Shown here: one piece after another, positions 1-8,114 of the stretch | Numbering within the stretch: position 1 is the stretch's first letter | Layout of the letters: each line of letters opens with the position of its first letter | Notes under the pieces: model-generated | Told to the model about the DNA's origin: nothing | The model's database searches: none | Seen by the model: the letters and a program-made list of their open reading frames with translations, nothing else | Position numbers and translations under genes: made by a program | NCBI GenBank assembly: GCA_024280635.1 | Contig: JAJRPS010000003.1 | Span: forward strand, 1 to 64,000 | Direction of reading: 5' to 3' | DNA length: 64,000 bases | From: Bacteroidota bacterium | GTDB lineage: Bacteria > Bacteroidota > Bacteroidia > Flavobacteriales > Flavobacteriaceae

Positions 1-2
1 TA

Positions 3-485
3 ACACGAGTTAGTAGTAGTAGTATTGCGCAAGATTTGGTGCAAGAAACTTTTTTTGCAGGATTAAAATCGGCAAAAAACTTTAAAGGAAAAGCGGCTGA
101 ACGCACTTGGTTGGTATCTATTTTAAAGCATAAAATTATTGACCATTATCGTAAAATTAATTCTAATAAAGGAAAAGCGGAAGTACGCATCAATTACAAA
201 GATGATGAAAGTGGAGGCGATTGGTTAGAGGATCGCGTAGCAGACCCTTTTGACAAAACAGCAGAAGACGAACTAGAAAATCAAGAGTTAGGTTTGGCAA
301 TACACCACTGTTTATCAAAACTACCTATAAAACAAGCCGAAATTTTCAAACTCAAAACCATTGAAAATTATGATACAGAGGCCATTTGTAATGAATACAA
401 CATTACAGCGTCTAACCTATGGGTTATTATTCATAGAGCTCGAACAACATTGGCTACGTGTTTAAATAGAATTTGGTTTAAATAA
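3..485 (+). CDS. ECF-type sigma-70 family RNA polymerase sigma factor, 5'-truncated by window edge
   Basis: ORF runs open to the window start (TRVSSSSIAQDLVQETFFAGLKS...AERTWLVSILKHKIIDHYRK); sigma-2 and sigma-4-like segments (LPIKQAEIFKLKTIENYDTEAICNEYNITASNLWVIIHRAR). The listed TTG start at 36 is probably not the true start. Confidence 0.9.
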   Translation, partial: TRVSSSSIAQDLVQETFFAGLKSAKNFKGKAAERTWLVSILKHKIIDHYRKINSNKGKAEVRINYKDDESGGDWLEDRVADPFDKTAEDELENQELGLAIHHCLSKLPIKQAEIFKLKTIENYDTEAICNEYNITASNLWVIIHRARTTLATCLNRIWFK

Positions 486-492
486 ATAAAAT

Positions 493-756
493 TTGGAAGC
501 AAGAAAAAGTAAAATATTTATCAGTTGCCCAGAAGCAAAACAAATTTGTGATAAAACACAGTATTATGAAGCCTCTTGGTGGGATCATTTACGATTAGGT
601 ATTCGTTTATTATATTGTAATGTGACACAAGAGTATGTTGCGCAAAATAAAAAAATTACGAATTTGGTTTCACAAAAAGACGTTGTTTGCATGAACAAAA
701 GCGTTAAAGAAAAACTAAAAGAAAAATTACAGAAAGAGCTACAGAACAATCCATAA
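493..756 (+). CDS. small anti-sigma-factor-like protein next to the ECF sigma gene
   Basis: 87 aa; ISCPEAKQICDKTQYYEASWWDHLRLGIRLLYC resembles the short zf-HC2-like proteins that follow ECF sigma genes in Bacteroidota; TTG start. Confidence 0.6.
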   Translation: MEARKSKIFISCPEAKQICDKTQYYEASWWDHLRLGIRLLYCNVTQEYVAQNKKITNLVSQKDVVCMNKSVKEKLKEKLQKELQNNP

Positions 757-1536
757 TCCTAACCATAAAATAGGAATTCCTTCTACAAAAAAGCTAGCAT
801 AATATTTTTGCTGACTTTTTTTTGACAATACCACAAATAACAAACTTACCAAAAAAATAAGTGGCAAAATTATTAAATTTTGCGGCACTATTGTGTCTTT
901 AAAAAATTCTAGCAACAAAAATAACATCAAGAGTAATAAACCATATATTTTTGTATACTTAATTCCAAATTTTTGAGGTATTGTACCTAAAATAGTTTCA
1001 TCTAAAGTTAAATCCCTAATCTCAAAAGGTAATGTTATTGCCGCTACAAACACAAAACGCTGCATACATTCCAAATAAAAATCAGGGTTAAAAACCAACT
1101 CGTTTTCTATAATAGGCAACACACTGGTAACAAATACCCAACTCAAAGCAATCGCATTTATCTTAGTGCCAGAAATATTTCGTAGCGTTTTATTTCCGAA
1201 TGAAATGGTGTAAAAAATAACAATTAAAAATGGAACAATAACCATTACTTGTGTTTGTACTTTTAATTGAGAAAAATAAAAAATAACCAAACAAAAGGAG
1301 ATTACATTCAAAAAATGAGTTTTAGAATATTGAAACTTAAAAAGATTTTTTTTTGGCCGATAATGTTTGATGAAATTATAACCAATAATTGTACTAAAGA
1401 AAACAAAAAATACTAAATCATTTTCTGCTTCAAACCCCAAGTTGTATGCCGTAATTTTTGTTAATGAGGCCACTGATAAAGCTACCCAAATACTGGAATA
1501 AATAATAAAATCAACAAATTTAAAAAACCATTTCAT
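739..1536 (-). CDS. UbiA-like multi-pass integral membrane protein
   Basis: Hydrophobic multi-TM protein; start probably at MKWFFKFVDF (1536) rather than 1596. 'PFEIRDLTLDETILGTIPQKFGIKYTK' resembles the second Asp-rich region of UbiA-family proteins. Confidence 0.6.
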   Translation of the reverse strand: MKWFFKFVDFIIYSSIWVALSVASLTKITAYNLGFEAENDLVFFVFFSTIIGYNFIKHYRPKKNLFKFQYSKTHFLNVISFCLVIFYFSQLKVQTQVMVIVPFLIVIFYTISFGNKTLRNISGTKINAIALSWVFVTSVLPIIENELVFNPDFYLECMQRFVFVAAITLPFEIRDLTLDETILGTIPQKFGIKYTKIYGLLLLMLFLLLEFFKDTIVPQNLIILPLIFLVSLLFVVLSKKSQQKYYASFFVEGIPILWLGLWIVL

Positions 1537-1620
1537 TTTGCAAAAATAAGGTTTTAAACCTACTCTATTCTTAAAACCATCATAACTGTTCATCATTTTT
1601 TTATTATCGTTAACAAATCT

Positions 1621-1653
1621 TTGAAAAAGTTATCAAATAAATCCGTATTTTTG
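1621..1653 (+). promoter_or_regulatory. candidate Bacteroidota-type promoter for gcvP (TTG-N22-TAttTTTG)
   Basis: TTG at 1621-1623 and TATTTTTG at 1646-1653, matching the Bacteroidetes -33 TTG / -7 TAnnTTTG consensus, 39 bp before gcvP ATG. Confidence 0.55.
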
Positions 1654-1691
1654 TTATCATTTTTTTAAAACAACACAACAAAAGTAACGTA

Positions 1692-4535
1692 ATGAACACA
1701 ACCTCATTTCAACTCAGACACATCGGTTCAAATGCAAAAGAACAACAACAGTTGTTACAAACCATAGGAGCAGATACTATAGATCAATTAATTTCAGAAA
1801 CCATTCCAGATGATATTCGCCTAAAAAACGAACTAAATTTGGGTCCAGCTTTAAGTGAATATGATTATTTAAATCACATTACCGCTTTGGCTGCAAAAAA
1901 CAAAGTATTTAAATCCTACATTGGTTTGGGCTATCATGAAGCAATTGTACCTAGTGTCATTTTACGTAATGTTTTAGAAAACCCAGGTTGGTATACCGCT
2001 TACACACCATATCAAGCAGAAATTGCTCAAGGTAGGCTAGAAGCTTTGTTAAATTACCAAACCATGATTTGTGATTTAACAGGTATGGAGTTAGCTAACG
2101 CATCATTATTAGATGAAGGTACTGCCGCAGCAGAAGCAATGGGAATGTTATTTGCTTTACGTGACCGAAAACAGAAAAAAGCGAACGTATGCAAGTTTTT
2201 TGTTTCGCAAGAAATTTTACCACAAACACTATCCATATTACAAACAAGAGCTACTCCTATTGGAATAGAATTAATAGTTGGAAATCATGAAGAATTTGAT
2301 TTTTCATCAGAATTTTTTCGTGCAATCGTTCAATATCCTGCAAAACACGGTCAAGTATATGACTACACAAACTTTATTGCAAAAGCACATGAAGCTGGTA
2401 TAAAAGTTGCCGTTGCTGCCGATATTTTATCCTTAGTAAAGTTAAAAGCTCCTGCTGAATTTGGAGCAGATGTTGTAGTGGGTACCACACAGCGTTTCGG
2501 AATACCTCTAGGGTATGGAGGTCCTCATGCTGGGTATTTTGCAACTCAAGAAAAATACAAACGTAATATACCTGGTCGTATTATTGGAGTTACTAAAGAT
2601 GTTGATGGCGGCACTGCATTACGTATGGCTTTGCAAACACGTGAACAGCATATTAAACGAGAAAAAGCAACTTCAAACATTTGTACTGCACAAGTTTTAT
2701 TAGCAGTTATGGCAGGTATGTATGCCGTATATCACGGTAAAGATGGATTACAATTTATAGCAAACAATGTACATACTACAGCAGTAACTCTTTCCGATGC
2801 CTTAACAAAATTAGGCTTTGAACAAATCAACACTTCTTATTTTGATACACTTACCATTAAGGTAGAAGCTAAAAAATTACGTATAATTGCTGAAGAAAAT
2901 GAAATCAATTTTAATTACATTGATGATAATACCATTTCAATATCTATAAATGAAACAACAGATTTAGCGGCTATAAACGCAATTATAAATTGTTTTACTA
3001 CTGCTTTCTCTTTAAAAGAATATGTGGTAACAGCTTTTACTACTGCAGAAACAATTAGTGAAAATACAAAACGTAACACTTCATTTTTAGATAACAAAAT
3101 ATTTAACACGTATCAATCAGAAACAGAAATGATGCGTTATATTAAAAAATTAGAACGCAAAGATTTAGCATTAAATCATTCCATGATTTCATTAGGATCA
3201 TGTACCATGAAATTAAATGCCGCTTCTGAGATGTTACCACTAAGCAATCCTAATTGGGGGAATATTCATCCATTTGTACCGTTAAATCAAGCGGAAGGAT
3301 ACCAAACCGTATTAAAAAACTTAGAAAATCAATTAAATATAATTACAGGTTTTACAGGTACATCACTACAACCTAATTCTGGTGCTCAAGGAGAATTTGC
3401 AGGATTAATGGTTATTAGAGCCTATCATTTATCAAGAGGAGATGCGCATCGTAACATTTGTTTAATTCCAGCATCAGCACACGGCACCAATCCTGCATCT
3501 GCTGTAATGGCAGGCATGCAAGTTATTGTAACCAAAACGGATGAAAAAGGAAATATTGATGTAGCTGATTTACGCGAAAAAGCCGAATTACATAAGGGAA
3601 ATCTTGCTGCATTAATGGTTACTTACCCATCAACACATGGTGTTTATGAAAAAGCAATTCGTGAAATCACACAAATTATTCATGATAATGGCGGACAAGT
3701 ATATATGGATGGCGCCAATATGAATGCACAAGTTGGTTTAACCAATCCTGCTACTATTGGAGCAGATGTTTGTCACTTAAACCTACACAAAACCTTTGCT
3801 ATACCACATGGTGGTGGTGGACCAGGTGTGGGACCAATATGTGTAGCACCACAATTAGTACCATTTTTACCTAGTAACCCCGTTTTACCTACAGGTGGAG
3901 TAAAAGCAATTACCGCTATCTCATCAGCACCTTGGGGTTCTGCATTAGCGTGCTTAATTTCTTACGGGTACATTGCAATGTCTGGAGCAAACGGATTAAC
4001 CAACTCCACTAAAAATGCCATTTTAAATGCAAATTATTTAAAAGAGCGCTTAAAAGGACATTACGAAACACTATATACTGGAGAAATGGGCAGAGCAGCG
4101 CATGAAATGATTGTAGAATGCCGTAATTTTAAAGAAAATGGTATTGAAGTAGTTGATATTGCAAAACGATTAATGGATTATGGTTTTCATGCGCCAACCG
4201 TATCGTTTCCTGTAGCAGGAACCTTAATGATTGAACCTACAGAAAGTGAAAATAAAGCCGAATTAGATCGTTTTTGTGATGCTATGATTGCTATTAGAAA
4301 AGAAATAGCATCTTGCACCAAAGAAGATACTAATAACATATTAAAAAATGCACCACATACACAAGAAATGGTAACTGCAAATGAATGGGACTTACCCTAC
4401 TCTCGTCAAAAAGCAGCCTTTCCTTTACCATATATTGCTGATAATAAATTTTGGCCTGCTGTACGTAGGGTAGATGATGCATATGGTGACAGAAACTTAA
4501 TTTGTAGCTGTAACCCTATTGAAGATTACATGTAA
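1692..4535 (+). CDS. gcvP: glycine dehydrogenase (aminomethyl-transferring), P protein
   Basis: 947 aa, full length; PLP site region 'DGANMNAQVGLTNPATIGADVCHLNLHKTFAIPHGGGGPG'. Confidence 0.98.
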   Translation: MNTTSFQLRHIGSNAKEQQQLLQTIGADTIDQLISETIPDDIRLKNELNLGPALSEYDYLNHITALAAKNKVFKSYIGLGYHEAIVPSVILRNVLENPGWYTAYTPYQAEIAQGRLEALLNYQTMICDLTGMELANASLLDEGTAAAEAMGMLFALRDRKQKKANVCKFFVSQEILPQTLSILQTRATPIGIELIVGNHEEFDFSSEFFRAIVQYPAKHGQVYDYTNFIAKAHEAGIKVAVAADILSLVKLKAPAEFGADVVVGTTQRFGIPLGYGGPHAGYFATQEKYKRNIPGRIIGVTKDVDGGTALRMALQTREQHIKREKATSNICTAQVLLAVMAGMYAVYHGKDGLQFIANNVHTTAVTLSDALTKLGFEQINTSYFDTLTIKVEAKKLRIIAEENEINFNYIDDNTISISINETTDLAAINAIINCFTTAFSLKEYVVTAFTTAETISENTKRNTSFLDNKIFNTYQSETEMMRYIKKLERKDLALNHSMISLGSCTMKLNAASEMLPLSNPNWGNIHPFVPLNQAEGYQTVLKNLENQLNIITGFTGTSLQPNSGAQGEFAGLMVIRAYHLSRGDAHRNICLIPASAHGTNPASAVMAGMQVIVTKTDEKGNIDVADLREKAELHKGNLAALMVTYPSTHGVYEKAIREITQIIHDNGGQVYMDGANMNAQVGLTNPATIGADVCHLNLHKTFAIPHGGGGPGVGPICVAPQLVPFLPSNPVLPTGGVKAITAISSAPWGSALACLISYGYIAMSGANGLTNSTKNAILNANYLKERLKGHYETLYTGEMGRAAHEMIVECRNFKENGIEVVDIAKRLMDYGFHAPTVSFPVAGTLMIEPTESENKAELDRFCDAMIAIRKEIASCTKEDTNNILKNAPHTQEMVTANEWDLPYSRQKAAFPLPYIADNKFWPAVRRVDDAYGDRNLICSCNPIEDYM

Positions 4536-4557
4536 TCTTATTATTAATACCAAAAAA

Positions 4558-4590
4558 CAAAATGCCACTACAAATTGTAGTGGCATTTTG
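4558..4590 (+). terminator. hairpin terminator downstream of gcvP
   Basis: Perfect 16-bp arms caaaatgccactacaa / ttgtagtggcattttg just after the gcvP stop. Confidence 0.8.
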
Positions 4591-4811
4591 CTTGCAAATA
4601 GGTTAGCTACTAAACTTTCATTATATAAAAAGTGAATTTATGAAAACTAACCCTCTTTCCTAAAGTTTAGGATTTTTAAAAACACCAATAATCGAAATTC
4701 TAATATTTTTTACTCCTTATAAAACGGATGTAAGGTTTAATTATTTTTCTCTTGTAATTTCCTTATTATTATCAAGATAATATACATATATTTGTTACAA
4801 AACTTAGTAGA

Positions 4812-5153
4812 ATGCACGAATTATCTATAGCTATGGGTATAATTAAAATAGCAGAAGAAGAAACTAAAAAAGCCAACAAAACAAAAGTTGAGTTAATAGA
4901 GTTAGAAATCGGTTCATTAGCTGGGGTTGAATTAGAATCATTAAATTATGTCTGGGCAACAGCCACTAAAGGCACTGTACTAGAAAAAGCAGAACTTGAA
5001 ATAGATTATAAAATTGCTCAAGCTAGGTGTTTAGAATGTAAGACTCTCTATGAAATGGAAAAAGTCTATGATAGTTGCCCTAAGTGCAATAGTTTTTTTA
5101 AAGAAATTATACAAGGAAAAGAATTAAGAGTAAAATCATTAGAAGTTAATTAA
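4812..5153 (+). CDS. hypA: hydrogenase nickel incorporation protein HypA
   Basis: MHELSIAMGII N-terminus; zinc-binding CLEC...CPKC. Confidence 0.96.
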   Translation: MHELSIAMGIIKIAEEETKKANKTKVELIELEIGSLAGVELESLNYVWATATKGTVLEKAELEIDYKIAQARCLECKTLYEMEKVYDSCPKCNSFFKEIIQGKELRVKSLEVN

Positions 5154-5165
5154 AAAATATATAAT

Positions 5166-5963
5166 ATGTGTGGAGTATGCGGATGCGGTACAGATGGTAT
5201 CGCAATAAATAAACCTAATCAAACAAGTAATCATGACCATGACCATAATCATCACACTCATGATCATCACACTCATGATCATCACACTCATGACAAGACT
5301 ATTATTGATTTAGAAAGAGATATTTTAGGGCAAAATAATATTGAAGCTGCAAGAAATAGAGGTTATTTTGAAGCCAAAAATATTTTCACTTTAAATCTAG
5401 TAAGTTCTCCTGGTTCAGGAAAAACATCAATACTAGAAACTACACTAAAGGATTTAAAAAACGAAATCCCATTTTACGTAATTGAAGGTGACCAACAGAC
5501 CCTTAATGACGCAGACAGAATAGATGCCTTAAATATACCTGTTGTACAGGTAAATACAGGGAAAGGTTGTCATTTAGAAAGCGACATGATTTACAATGCA
5601 GTAAAAGAATTAAAACCTAAAAATGATTCCATTTTAATGATAGAAAATGTAGGGAATTTAGTTTGTCCTTCAATGTTTGACTTAGGGGAACAAAAAAGAG
5701 TGGTTATTATTAGCATTACTGAAGGAGAAGATAAACCAATAAAATACCCCGACATGTTCCAAAGTGCTGATATTTGTATCATAAATAAAATGGATTTATT
5801 ACCTCATTTAAACTTTGACTTAGAGGCTTTAAAAAATTATGCCTTACAAGTGAACCATCATTTACAATTTTTTGAAGTTTCTGCTACAACAGGACAGGGT
5901 ATGGATGCTTGGTATAATTGGTTAAAAAAAGAATTAAAATCTAATAACTTAAAAAACGCCTAA
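5166..5963 (+). CDS. hypB: hydrogenase nickel incorporation GTPase HypB with His-rich N-terminus
   Basis: MCGVCGCG, HDHDHNHHTHDHHTHDHHTHDK, P-loop SSPGSGKTS, NKMDLL. Confidence 0.97.
   Translation: MCGVCGCGTDGIAINKPNQTSNHDHDHNHHTHDHHTHDHHTHDKTIIDLERDILGQNNIEAARNRGYFEAKNIFTLNLVSSPGSGKTSILETTLKDLKNEIPFYVIEGDQQTLNDADRIDALNIPVVQVNTGKGCHLESDMIYNAVKELKPKNDSILMIENVGNLVCPSMFDLGEQKRVVIISITEGEDKPIKYPDMFQSADICIINKMDLLPHLNFDLEALKNYALQVNHHLQFFEVSATTGQGMDAWYNWLKKELKSNNLKNA
5250..5294 (+). repeat. in-frame 15-bp tandem repeat (catcacactcatgat, about 3 copies) in hypB
   Basis: Direct repeat at 5250, 5265 and 5280 encoding HHTHD units. Confidence 0.95.
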
Positions 5964-5965
5964 TT

Positions 5966-6343
5966 ATGTGCTTATCAATACCTGGTAAATTAATCAAAAT
6001 AGTTGCTGAACTTGACCCTACTTTTAGAATCGGAAAAGTAGATTTTGAAGGCATCCAAAAAGATGTTAACCTAGCAATGGTTCCTGAAGCAAAAATTGGA
6101 GATTATGTCCTAGTACACGTAGGAGCTGCTATTAGTGTTATAGATGAAGAAGAAGCAAAAATTACTTTTGACATCTTAATGCAGATGGGAGAAACAGATG
6201 ATTTAAATCTTAGCAACTGGACAAAAGAAGTGCTTAACAAAGAAGACGAAAATAAAAATCTTGATAACAGTTCACCAATTACGAGACTAAAAGACTCTAA
6301 AAAAAATGATTTAAAAGAAAATGATAATGCAGCCTGGGATTAA
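5966..6343 (+). CDS. hypC: HypC/HybG-family hydrogenase chaperone with hydrophilic C-terminal extension
   Basis: MCLSIPGKLI start; 125 aa against about 75-90 typical. Confidence 0.95.
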   Translation: MCLSIPGKLIKIVAELDPTFRIGKVDFEGIQKDVNLAMVPEAKIGDYVLVHVGAAISVIDEEEAKITFDILMQMGETDDLNLSNWTKEVLNKEDENKNLDNSSPITRLKDSKKNDLKENDNAAWD

Positions 6344-7392
6344 CAAATTCTAGGCAATTGCTCACCTACCTGCATGCTTACTACACGCCTACCGCCCATT
6401 GTATTTGTAATTACAACTTTTGAAGGGTGCTGATTTGTTATTTCCCCAATAATAGTTGCATGTTTACTATTCTCAAAAGTCCTCATTTTAGATTCAATTT
6501 CATTTGCTTTTTCCGCTGACACTATAGCTATATACACACCCTCATTAGCAGTATATAGAGGGTCTAGCCCTAATATCTCACAAGCGCTTTTTACTTGAGT
6601 ATTAACCGGTATTTTACTGTCGTTTAAAAGAATTCCAGTATTTGTATCACGAGCTATTTCATTTAATGTAGATGACAGCCCTCCACGAGTAGGATCCCTA
6701 AACAAGTGAATATCCTCGCCAAATTCATCTAACAATGATATTATAGAATGATTTAAACAAGTAGTGTCACTTTCTATAGTTGTTTCAAATTCTAATCCTT
6801 GCCTTACTGACATTATTGCTATACCATGAGTAGCTATTTGATTGCTTACAATTACTTTATCTCCCACTTTAATATTACTAATGTCAATGTTAGCTTTCGG
6901 ATGCACTTCCCCTAAACCTGTTGTATTAATGAATATTTTATCTCCTTTTCCCTTATCAACTACTTTCGTATCACCGGTAACTACAATAACACCTGCTTTA
7001 TCACACGCATTTTTAATCCCTACAAGAATATCCCAAAATTCTGTCATTGGCAATCCTTCTTCAAGAATAAAACTTAAAGATATATATTTTGGAACAGCAC
7101 CACACATCGCTACATCATTTACGGTTCCATTTACCGCTAACTCACCAATGTTTCCGCCAGGGAAAAATATAGGAGAAATAACAAAACTATCTGTAGAAAA
7201 AGCTATTTCACCATCTATTTTTAAATAAGCCCCATCATGTCGTTTATCTAATTTTTCATTTTTCAAAACATCAAAAACACCACTATCCAAAAGTTTATTT
7301 GTTAATAATCCTCCAGAACCATGTCCCATTGTTATAAATTCAAAATCAAATTTTGGCATAGGGCAAGACAAAGTCATTTTCATAATTTTCAT
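6340..7392 (-). CDS. hypE: hydrogenase expression/formation protein HypE
   Basis: MGHGSGGLLTNKL, FSTDSFVISPIFFPGGNIGELAVNGTVNDVAMCGA, C-terminal PRIC. Confidence 0.97.
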   Translation of the reverse strand: MKIMKMTLSCPMPKFDFEFITMGHGSGGLLTNKLLDSGVFDVLKNEKLDKRHDGAYLKIDGEIAFSTDSFVISPIFFPGGNIGELAVNGTVNDVAMCGAVPKYISLSFILEEGLPMTEFWDILVGIKNACDKAGVIVVTGDTKVVDKGKGDKIFINTTGLGEVHPKANIDISNIKVGDKVIVSNQIATHGIAIMSVRQGLEFETTIESDTTCLNHSIISLLDEFGEDIHLFRDPTRGGLSSTLNEIARDTNTGILLNDSKIPVNTQVKSACEILGLDPLYTANEGVYIAIVSAEKANEIESKMRTFENSKHATIIGEITNQHPSKVVITNTMGGRRVVSMQVGEQLPRIC

Positions 7393-7462
7393 ATTGTATC
7401 TTTAACAAAAATACAGATATAAATTATATAAATACTATATTGCAATCTATAATATACATTTT

Positions 7463-8110
7463 ATGCCAGTATTTAAATTACAAAATCATATAATAGCTTT
7501 TCCTCCTGCTAACTTTGCTGATAACGACGGTTTTTTAGCGGAAGGTGGTGAAATTACCGCTCATTGGTTATTAGAAGGATATAAAAGTGGGTTTTTTCTT
7601 TGGACTAACCCAATGAGATATCCTAAATGGTGGACACCAGACCCTAGAATAGTCATGTTTCCTAATGACATATCTATCCCCGAATATGTTGAAGACGGGA
7701 TAAAAAAAGCGAACTTTAAAGTTTCATTTAATCAAGATTTGGAAGGAGTGATGAAATTAATTCAGTCTGTTGAAAATCAAGGTGAAATGAATAACGGATG
7801 GCTAACAGGAAAGCTTGTTAAAGCTTATACTGAAATTAAAGAAAGAGGGCTTGCATTTTCTGTAGAAGTTTATCAAAATGAAAAACTAGTAGGTGGAGCA
7901 TTTGGAGCTTGTAATGGAAAGATATATTTTGGCGAATATATAAATGAAACTGTAGCGTTTGCGAAAGAATTCGCATTAATAGAATTGGCTAAAAAAGCAC
8001 AAGAATTAGATTTAGCACTATTAGATTTACAAAAAGAAACAAACGAAACGATTGATGTAGGCTTAAGTGAAATATCAAGAAGCGAATACATAAGAATCTT
8101 AAAACAATAA
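7463..8110 (+). CDS. divergent leucyl/phenylalanyl-tRNA-protein transferase (Aat)-like protein
   Basis: FPPANFADNDGFLAEGGEITAHWLLEGYKSGFFLW...WWTPDPR, GWLTGKLVKAYTEIKERGLAFSVEVYQNEKLVGGAFGACNGKIYFGE match Aat; the canonical GESMFS and C-terminal HL.SLGA segments are altered. Confidence 0.8.
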   Translation: MPVFKLQNHIIAFPPANFADNDGFLAEGGEITAHWLLEGYKSGFFLWTNPMRYPKWWTPDPRIVMFPNDISIPEYVEDGIKKANFKVSFNQDLEGVMKLIQSVENQGEMNNGWLTGKLVKAYTEIKERGLAFSVEVYQNEKLVGGAFGACNGKIYFGEYINETVAFAKEFALIELAKKAQELDLALLDLQKETNETIDVGLSEISRSEYIRILKQ

Positions 8111-8114
8111 AAAA

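Noticed and set aside
5221-5300. Tandem repeats as a possible CRISPR array
   Set aside because: 15-bp units without spacers, in frame within hypB; they encode the His-rich region.
6842-7228. 128-aa plus-strand ORF inside hypE
   Set aside because: Antisense to conserved HypE motifs; Ser/Thr/Pro/Ile-rich shadow translation.
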